From Callorhinus ursinus (Eukaryota; Chordata; Mammalia; Carnivora; Otariidae), in NCBI RefSeq assembly GCF_003265705.1, contig NW_020312867.1, positions 1,174,600 through 1,238,599 of the forward strand: 64,000 nt of DNA. The letters run 5' to 3'. Below, piece by piece: positions 51,875 through 64,000 of the stretch (position 1 is its first letter; the number at the start of each line of letters is the position of its first letter). The translations under genes and the position numbers were made by a program. Under the pieces are notes generated by a model. The model searched no databases, was not told the origin of the DNA, and was given only the letters and a program-made list of their open reading frames with translations.

Positions 51875-54656
51875 GAAATTTTTCTTAAGGTTGAAAAGGA
51901 AAAAAATAAAAAACAGTGAGAAGGACACCCAAGGCTGGCTTTCTGAGGTCAAACCAGCTCCTTCTCCTGAATCCCTGGATGTCCAGGTCTGGGTTTTCCA
52001 TCACACCCTCACTGGCAGTGAGGACTAAGCCCTGTAGCTGGTCTGCCGCCTCTTTGACTGAAGCCTCTCTCTGGCCCTTGACCTTGAGATCCTTCATCCC
52101 CACCAACAGAAAGTCAAGGATCCTCTGAACTTCTTGACTGGTCCTTACGAGCCTCTTTGGCTCCCTCCTTCCCTCCCAAGTTCCTAAGGCAGGAACAGAT
52201 CAGTCCCTGGGGTAAGACATGTCATTTAATTCCACAACAGAGCATCTTTCTGTATTTCGGGGGAAAACGATCAAAAGCCCATTTTGAAATATGGAGGACC
52301 TGAAAATTAAGCACTAAACGGTGATTATCAACTGGGTGGGGAGGGGGGAGAATGGCAGGAAGGGAAGAAGCATTTAGAAATCTGGGATCTGCAGGAAAGA
52401 GTTTATCCAAATTCTAAAAGTGGAGAGCTTTCTTTGAGGGCTGGCAGCTTGCGTTCTCACTGCTGGGGGACGAGACAGGGCTGTCTCGGGAACAGGTGGC
52501 GGCTACTCCTGGGTTCCGGTGGGGGGCGGGGCAAGGGTCTCGGTTCCTGGCCAGGGCCCCAAGGCATTGAGCCAGGTACACCGACCCATGGCTGCCTGCC
52601 GTGGACGCCGGAGGGGACCGCTTATCAGGAAACATGCTAAGACCTGCTGGGTACAGATGGGCACCCTGGGGTGTGCAGAGGTGGATTCCCCCACCCCCTT
52701 CCTCAGTTCAACCCCCAGTGAAGATTCATTAGGCCAGGCCTAACACCTCCCTCAGACTCAGACAGTGCCCTCGCTGTGGACCCGAAGCACCACTGGAGTG
52801 CTTCCTTTCAACTTATATCCATGCACATTGGTGTGTTAGGGGCAGGGGCGGCGTGGAGATGGGTCCCAGCTACCTGCTCCCTATTTCTCCCGGCAGCCTG
52901 AATATGAGTCTGAAATGGATGTCCTACCTATGAGGGTGCGCCTAGAAGGCTGGCTCTCCTGCTCCATCACCCTCAGGACCCGACCGGGTGACCAGGGCTC
53001 CTGCAAGCTGAGCATAAAGCCCGGAGCAGGACTCAGGGGAGTGGATCTAGGCAAGTCCGCGGAGGTGGCAGCCACTGCGTCCAGACCTGCCTGCTGTCTC
53101 ATTTGTCCTTCTAAAGATGGGAAGGATGGAGCTGGTGCACGTGATGCCCCCACTTTGCCTTCCACTGCAGTAGTCGGGGCTTTTTCTGAAGACTACAGAC
53201 TGCCCTGAGACTCAGAGCACATCCCAGGGTTGGTGGACCGGTGGATGGGTAGACTGACCCAGGAGAAGTGGCAAGCAGGGCAGGGGGAGGGTCAGCTTCC
53301 AGGCCTGGGAGACATCAGAAAGCCTAGGGAAGCTGGAAAGTGAAGATTCTTTGGCCAGCTCCGGATCCTGGATGAGAGACAATTGTGACAAAGGGGGATT
53401 AGGTGTTTGACATCTGGACATCTCAAATGGTCCGTTTAAATTGTCAGAACCTTGGGCAGCAGAGAGGACCAGATCTTAACCTTCTTCCGCTCCATGGCTG
53501 CAGAACCAAGGTGGTGAGGGGTCACCTCTGTCTCAGGTATGCCCACAAAGATGCTCTGTGTGTGTGCGCATACACACACACACACACATTCATCAAGGCT
53601 CTCACAAGACACAGAGGTAGCCTTCCCCCCACCCCACACGCAGATCTTTATATCTCCTATGCATGGCACGCATGGGCACCCACAACCGTTGCAGAGAGTG
53701 GGGAGAATGGACATTGTTCTTGGGCATTCTCGCAGTTCTTCCTTGTGCACAGATCACATCTAGAGAAACCGCTCCAAACTAGTCCTCTACCTTGGTGGTG
53801 GAGACCAAAAACCTCCCACATGGTTTGTCTCCTGTGAGGACCCTAGGAATGGCCTGGCCTTCCTGCCTTCCTCAACCGCATCTATTAAGTCTGACTATGA
53901 CCTTCTCCAACGGGTCTGGGATTGGCACCCTGGAGTCGGATCTGCACCAAAAAAGGACTGGATCCTCTAGGTTAATTAAAAAAAAAAAATCTTAAACAGG
54001 CTGTTCAAGAAGAGGGGAGATTGGGACACAAATTGCTCAGGCTGTTGATTCTAAACAGCCAGATTTCTTCACTGTGGCCGTATAAACCTCAGCTTGGACT
54101 TGAGCGGGGTTCTCCTGGGTGAGAGATGCCTGGGAGACCAGGTTGGCCCCTGGCCCTGGGAGCCCCGGGGAAATACACAACCTGCTGTTGATTTCCTTTA
54201 TAGTTCTCTTCACAGTCCACAGCCAAGTGTGGATTTCTGCATGCCCTTGTTTATTGTCTTTTTCTTTCCCCCCAGGATTGGAGGTTGAGAGAGTCCCCAG
54301 AATTCTCAGATGGATCCAACTCCCAGGAGGGATTCAGAACAAATATTATCCTGTTGGTGGCGGCGCGGAGGCCACATTGAAACCGCGGGGAGCTCGGCAT
54401 GCTCCTTCCCTGCCTCCCGCAAACACCTGGAGGACCTCCTCTTACTGCAGACCATCCTCCTCATTCCCCATGGCTCTCCCAGGACCCTTGAACTACAGGT
54501 GCTCCTCCACCCACACCTGCTTCACCAGGCCTGGCCAGAGCCGGATCCCCTGCGATCCAACGCTTTGGGATCCTCCCCCCCCCCCCCCCCCCCGCCCCCC
54601 CCCCCCCACCCCACCCCCCCACCCCCGGCCCTGGGCACAAAAATGCAGAACTGACA
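51875..54656. other. intergenic spacer between ACTR5 and SLC32A1
   Basis: No gene recognised. Contains a TG/CA near-palindrome at 53556-53588 and a ~50-base C-rich run at 54575-54627. Several frames near 100 codons lack any domain. Confidence 0.45.
54575..54627. repeat. C homopolymer-rich tract
   Basis: About 50 bases almost entirely C on the plus strand (G on the SLC32A1 sense strand), broken by one G and a few A. It lies some 55-110 bases beyond the SLC32A1 poly(A) signal. Its length is likely imprecise in any assembly. Confidence 0.9.
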
Positions 54657-54659
54657 GGA

Positions 54660-55398
54660 GGCGCGGGCGCCTTTGTTTCTTCTTTATTTGCGGATATAAT
54701 GATGTACCGCACTCTAAATTAGAGATAGATTTTTTTTTCTGATATACATTTCATCTTATTCACCACGAGCACACCACACGCACAGTAGAACAGTTCCACA
54801 ACCTGATAAATTGCACAAGATGAGTTTGGATTCCTGAAAACCGTTAGGCAAGCCGGCCCTGCCTCGGCTTCTCGCTTCCCCGCTTCGCCGAAGGAAATCG
54901 CCCACCCGAAACGGATTTCCCGGCCAGCCTTTCCCTCTGCAGGGTTGAAACGTCTCTGGAATGGGAAGCGCTCTTGCTGGAAATGGCTGGACGCTGCAGA
55001 TTCCGAGCACTGGATGGCTGTGAAATGTCACCCCCCCCCCAAGGTCAAGTTTCTGCGCCTGCGAGCTGCGCCCCCTCTCCCTCCCTTCCCACCTGCCTCG
55101 GTGACAGGGACCAAAGAGTCGGGGTCCCTCCGGGAAGGACAGAGAGCCCGGCCCACAAATTCGCCCCGCTTCCCCAGAAACTAGGGTGTTGTGGAAAAGA
55201 AAGGACAACAGAAACGCAGACGCGATGGATTGTGGATTCCTATCCCCTCCCACCCCACCCCCCACCCCCGATAATCAGAAACTAGGAACCAGAGATGTTT
55301 AAAGCTTGGCTTCCCAAGCAGGGCGGCAGGGCGCACAGGGCCGGTGGGGGTGGGTGGGGAGGGTGGGAAGAGCGCGGGAGAACCGGAGCCCTGGCGCC
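54660..55398 (-). other. SLC32A1: SLC32A1 3' UTR
   Basis: Non-coding sequence from the stop codon to shortly after the AATAAA at 54683-54688, about 730 bases. This is close to the length I expect for the mammalian gene. The exact cleavage site was not determined. Confidence 0.7.
54683..54688 (-). terminator. SLC32A1: poly(A) signal AATAAA of SLC32A1
   Basis: Minus-strand AATAAA (plus TTTATT) about 710 bases after the stop codon. Cleavage is expected 10-30 bases further on. A G-rich sense-strand tract follows downstream. Confidence 0.75.
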
Positions 55399-59400
<4,002 letters not shown>

Positions 59401-59528
59401 TCATGACCCCCTCGGGGGGCGTCTGAGGCTCGCTTGGAGCCCACCCTGCGGGCGGGCAGCGGGGCTGGCGGAGCCGCGGCGGCGAGTGCACTGCGGAGCT
59501 GCCGCGGGGCGCGCGCTGGGCTGCGGAG

Positions 59529-59530
<2 letters not shown>

Positions 59531-59562
<32 letters not shown>
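59531..59562. repeat. (CGG)10 trinucleotide repeat
   Basis: Ten uninterrupted CGG units plus CG on the plus strand, reading CCG on the SLC32A1 sense strand. About 266-297 bases upstream of the SLC32A1 ATG, hence in the 5' UTR or core promoter. Confidence 0.95.
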
Positions 59563-60480
59563 TCAGAGCTGCTACGCGAGGCTGGTGCGGCGCCCCCACC
59601 CGTGCGCAACCCACTGCGCTCCCGCCCCTCGGAATCAGGCGGGGGGCGGGAGTTGGGGAAGGGGAAACACCCGGAGGCGAGGGGCGGGGGGAGGAGGGCA
59701 GCGAGAAGAGACAAGGGGCGTGAAGGGACTCGGGAGAATTGAGGTGGGGGCCGGGGAAGGGCGCCCGCCGGGTGGCACCGAGAGGGAGCGCACACGGGAG
59801 GGGGCGCGGAGGGCACGGTGGGGGCTGGAGTGCTGCATTTCTGGGGGAGGTGCTAAGCTCGGATCCTAGCCCTTCCCACCTCGCCGCCGCAGGGAGGGAG
59901 GGGGCCGAAGCGTGCTGATGCTCGCGGTCCCGCGGCCGCGACTACCCCCTCCAGAGCCCGGGAGCCTTTCGGCCCCAGAGCCTCTGGCCAAGGACTGGTC
60001 TGGAGGTCCAGAAAGGCGGCAGGACAGTTACCTGTCTCCGGCGGCGCGGGCCGTCTGGGCGTCGATCTGTACCCATTACTCACACTGAGACCTGGCCGCA
60101 AGCCCCCCTCGGAGGCAGAAGTGTCCGTCCTGGACCGCTCTCGAGAATGCTCAGCCCGTCTGGGTCACGGGGCTGTCTCAGCCCGTCTAGGGACGCCGCG
60201 ATGAAAGCGCTTCTGCGGCTCGCTCGCCACCGACCGGCCTCCAGATGTATGCAGAACGGAGGCGAAAGGTTGGCCTTTCACTTTCTTTTCGTTTGGGAGT
60301 CTGGAAGGAGGCAGGACTTCGTGAGGGCCTCTCTCGACAGCCTCGTGGCGGGTCTGCGAATGTCCACGCCGCAGAGGGGCGCAGCCGGTATCCCGCCGGT
60401 AGGAAAGCAGGGCTCGCCGCGGGCCCCGGGCGCGGAGGTGCGCTGTGCGCTCGCCGCGGTGGTGAAAACCTAGACCCTTT

Positions 60481-63400
60481 CTGTTGAGTGGGGTGCGTGT
60501 GTGCGCGCGCGAGTAAGAGAGCGACCCCGAGACAAAGACCGATACCTTCTCAGATACTGCTACGGGCCGAATCTGAGCGGATTCCGAGGGTGAGATCTGG
60601 TAACCGTGTTTGTTCTGTAAATGTGTGGTTTCGTGCGCATGTGAGCCTGTGCGTTCGCAGAGCTTGTGTGTTCGATTGTGTGGTTAAGTGTTCCCGAATG
60701 CGTTGCCTGCGTTTTTGCCTGTGTGAGCCCTTTTGTAGTTGTGTCTCCCTGAGGGTCCACCGCTCGGTGTGGGCCCCTGCCTGTGTTCCCAGCTGGGCTC
60801 CCACCGGGACTCCGCTTGAGCCTGAGCAGTAAACAGCAGCTATGCGACCTGGCCTAGGTGGAGGAGGACTGGCGGCTGTGACTGCGGTGGGGCTAGGGGT
60901 AGGGAGAAACGGGAGGAAAGGAAAAGAAAGGGATTCCCCTATCTCCCCCTCTCAAAGCTCTGTCTCTCTGAGAACCCCAGTCTCCCCCTCCCCTGTAGTA
61001 TTTCTAGATTAGCTCACGTCAGCGCACAAGTAGGGCGGCCTGAGGGCTTTGACCAGCCAGTTGGAGCTTCCAGGACAAGACAGGCTTCCCCCCTACTCCC
61101 TCCCCCCACCTCCGGTGCCTCAGTCTTCAGCAAGCCCCTCTCCAGATAGGGAAACTCCGCCACATTGGACAGAGATGCTCTTGATCCCTCCCCAGGTACC
61201 CCCTTAAATTCTCCTAAGAGCCTGCTGGCCAGAAACCAAGACAGAAACCCACCCCCATAAGTAACCTGAAGAATCCATCCCCCTGCACCCGCTGCTATGA
61301 CAAGAAAACCTTTCCATAGAGCCTGACCCCAAACACAGACCCTCCAAGTCATGATACGACTCAGAACAAAGAGAACAGAAATCTTTCCTCCCCAAACACA
61401 GATCATCTCCTCCAGAGAGGTTTGAAATAGAACTGATCTCCCATCCCAGAGATTTGCGCTATACAGAGACCCTCCTCCAGCCCCAGCCCCATCCCCAGAG
61501 GCTGGGAAAGAGATCCCTTTCCCTAGACTCCTACAGACAAAGGTCTTCACCTCCTAATCTTCATGCCACCTTTTCTGTTCCTGGTGAAATTCTTTAGTTC
61601 CACACAAGGTGATCCGGGCAGAAACTAGGAGTCCCTAGTGCCTGCCTCTCGCCCATACACACCCAGACCTGAAGACGGCCATTGATGTCTTCTTTGACCA
61701 GTGAGGCAGTGCCATATATGTATCAGTTGGTCATTGCTGATTTATGTGTGGATTTTAGGAGGGTCCAAAATGCTCATCCTCTCTTTCCTTTTCCCTTATG
61801 TTGTTCGCTGCTGTCAAGACCCAAGGGGGGCTGTGAAGTTCTTTCATTAGTGAGAAATGGGGTCATTCATGCATTCATTCAGCAAACCTTCTCACTGCCC
61901 TACTGTGCACATGCCTATCTTCCCAATGTTGTGGGAACCACCAGGACCGTGAGAGCGTGGTCCCTGTCTAGGCTCCCCGCCACAATTTTGGGGTCTATGG
62001 GGACATTGGAGAGCATTCAGTCCAACCATCCTTCCTGCGATGCTTAAGCCGTCCCTAAAGCACCCCTTCTTTTACAGATAAGCACACCCAGGCCTGGCCG
62101 TGAGGTGTCCTGCTCAAGGTCACCCAGAGTCCAGGGTAGAGCCCCAGGAATCCTGATGTTCCTCCTGTGCCTTCCCTTCCATGACCTTGTCTGTCCTTCC
62201 ATCTCCTCTCCCTGGCTGTTTGGTGTTTGGCCACCACACCGTCAAGAGATGACATTCGAAGCAGACACCCGTCCCTCTGGCAGTCATCAGATGTCAGCAG
62301 TTGGAGCAGGAAAGCCTCTGTGTCCCTCTTTTCCTGCTAATTGCCACAAATGCCTCTTCCCAGGCCAGGGTGGCAAGCTCCCAAGCAGCCTTCCCTTATT
62401 AGAATATTCTGCTCCCTCATGTACTAGCTGTGCGACATTGGACTACTTACTTAACTTCTCTTAGCTTCTACTCTCTCATCACTAAAATGTAAAAATAATA
62501 ATAACAGTTTCATCTGGTTCTTGAAAGGATTCGGTGAGTCTTGTATGTAAAATGCCTAGCAGGGAATGCTCAGTGTCCAGGACATGGTAGCAATTATTCT
62601 ATTGTTGTTTCTGCCATGCTGAATGGCCATGTCTCATTGTTTGGGGGGGTGGGGAGTGATTGTGCAAGAAAAAGCCCGTGACGTGTGTGAAAGGGTGAGT
62701 TGGCATGTGCCCTCTTCTGTCTTTGTCTCGCCACCCCATCCTCGCCCCTTCAGGGAAAGGAATGGAGGTCGAGAGTTGGGCAGAGGGCAGGGGACCTGGC
62801 AGGCAGCCCCAGGAGGCAAACAGGACAGCCTGCCTAGCTGGTAATGAGCTGGGCATGCTCTAGAGAAGCCATCAGCCTCCAGATTCTCCTGATAAGCATC
62901 TCTAGCGGCACCCTCTCCAGAGGAATTTGCAGCAGCGTGGCCCCCTGCGCTGAAACACAATGCACACATATACACATGCACTCACACACAGAGAATGACA
63001 AGGCAACTGACAGATGGACCAAGAAGTGAGGGCCAGTGGCCAGACTCAAGCACATTGGCAGATTTACACTGGGCAGTGCACACAGGTCAAGGACAGGCCA
63101 GCACGCAGACACACAGAAGATCTGAACCGAGACTGCCCACCACACAGAGAAACCAGGACAGACCCCCCTTAGATGGAGCCCCATGGGCACCATCACCCAG
63201 ATGACAGACTTAGACACACAGCAGCACAGGATGAGCATGTAACACGGAGAATTGTACACACACTGACAGACACCCAGACATGGACCACACATACAGTTCA
63301 CACCCACACCCAGAGTCAGGCACCCCCAAATGCAAGTGTACCCCTATAGGATTACGGATGGGGAAAAGAAGGGAGAACAAAGGGAGGAAAAGGGGCAGAG

Positions 63401-64000
63401 GAGATATAAAAAGGAACAAGCGAGAAGAGGGAAGAGGGAGACAGAGAAGGACATGCCAGGCAGAGGCACCAGCCAGCAGGGCACAAAAGAAACCCAGGTT
63501 CCACAGCCTTCCTCTTGGCCCTCGCCAGAACCCAGCCCTGGGACTGAGAAAAATGGGAGCTGGAGGGTGTGTGGGGAGGGAGCCGGAACTGCTGCTGCCC
63601 ACCCTGGGAGTGGGGGCGGGGGCTCTCCTCTCAGGGCCACACAAGGTCCCACGGTCTTGAGGGGCTTGGGAGATCCCAGGACTCCTGCCAAGCCCCATGA
63701 AGCAAGGACAGTATTCTGGACCAATCCTGCAGCGTGGGCCCAGGTGGAATGTGCACCCCTCTGGCAACAGGAGATCCCTTTCTGTTTTTGATGCTTTCAG
63801 TACCCAAGGGGTTAAACGCCTGGCAAACAGAGATGGAGGCCTCTTTTGGGAGGAATAAATAGGGTTAAATAGAACTGGGCTTATCTCCCAGAGCAGGCAG
63901 CAAACTGGGGGATGGGGCAGGGAGCCCTTGAATTATTGGCCTGGAAAGCCAACATCATGAGCATCATTTTGGGGCTGAATGATCACAGACAGACCACCCC
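60481..64000. other. upstream flank of SLC32A1, no gene recognised
   Basis: TG-rich stretch at 60488-60780, then ordinary unique-looking DNA. MIR-like text at 62075-62160 (minus) and 62425-62600 (plus). Open frames up to 185 codons (63210-63767, minus) are low-complexity Pro/Ser/Leu-rich or CA-rich translations without domains. Few transposons are visible. Confidence 0.45.
62425..62600 (+). repeat. MIR SINE
   Basis: 'cattggactacttacttaacttctcttagc', 'catcactaaaatgtaaaaataataataac' and 'aaatgcctagcagggaatgctcagtg' fit a diverged MIR. Confidence 0.55.

Noticed and set aside
63210..63767. 185-codon minus-strand frame upstream of SLC32A1
   Set aside because: Low-complexity Ser/Pro/Leu/Cys-rich translation from CA- and AG-rich DNA, overlapping other open frames, with no domain.

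Overview
This is 64 kb of nuclear DNA from a placental mammal, almost certainly a non-canid caniform (arctoid) carnivoran such as a bear, seal or mustelid relative. The best evidence is about two dozen tRNA-Lys-type CAN-SINEs of the 'GGGGCGCCTGGGTGGCTCAG' form, many with clear target-site duplications (TSDs), and several young 5'-truncated L1 3' ends of a carnivore type. The exact species cannot be read from the window. There are no bacterial features, CRISPR arrays, rRNAs or free-standing tRNA genes.

Two protein genes are present, both on the minus strand. SLC32A1 (vesicular GABA/glycine transporter VGAT/VIAAT) has coding exon 1 at 58873-59265 and coding exon 2 at 55399-56586, giving 526 residues, with a poly(A) signal at 54683-54688. 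ACTR5 (actin-related protein 5, an INO80 chromatin-remodelling subunit) runs from 48027 down to 22004 in nine coding exons. I placed all nine with GT-AG junctions and a continuous reading frame of 615 residues. The order SLC32A1 then ACTR5, same strand, matches human 20q11.23. Both genes start in CpG-rich promoters (about 47.6-48.6 kb and 58.6-60.5 kb).

Layout: 1-22.0 kb is intergenic DNA downstream of ACTR5, rich in old L1M, MaLR-like LTRs, MIR/L2/MER5 and younger CAN-SINE/L1 copies. 22.0-48.0 kb is ACTR5. Its intron 3 (37.6-44.0 kb) is largely one ancient L1M element broken up by at least nine later insertions, one of which contains a 400-base assembly gap (38911-39310). 48.0-54.65 kb is the spacer between the genes. 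54.65-59.6 kb is SLC32A1. 59.6-64.0 kb is upstream flank with no recognised gene.

The two genes are neighbours by ancestry rather than by function: one loads inhibitory transmitter into synaptic vesicles, the other is a ubiquitous nuclear protein. I see no previously undescribed biological system. The most notable observations concern transposon history (one target site used repeatedly, a probable L1 3' transduction, a duplicated module in the L1 3' UTR), the cassette-like exons encoding the ACTR5-specific insertion, a YY1-type motif on the ACTR5 start codon, and G-rich or CGG-repeat structures around SLC32A1.
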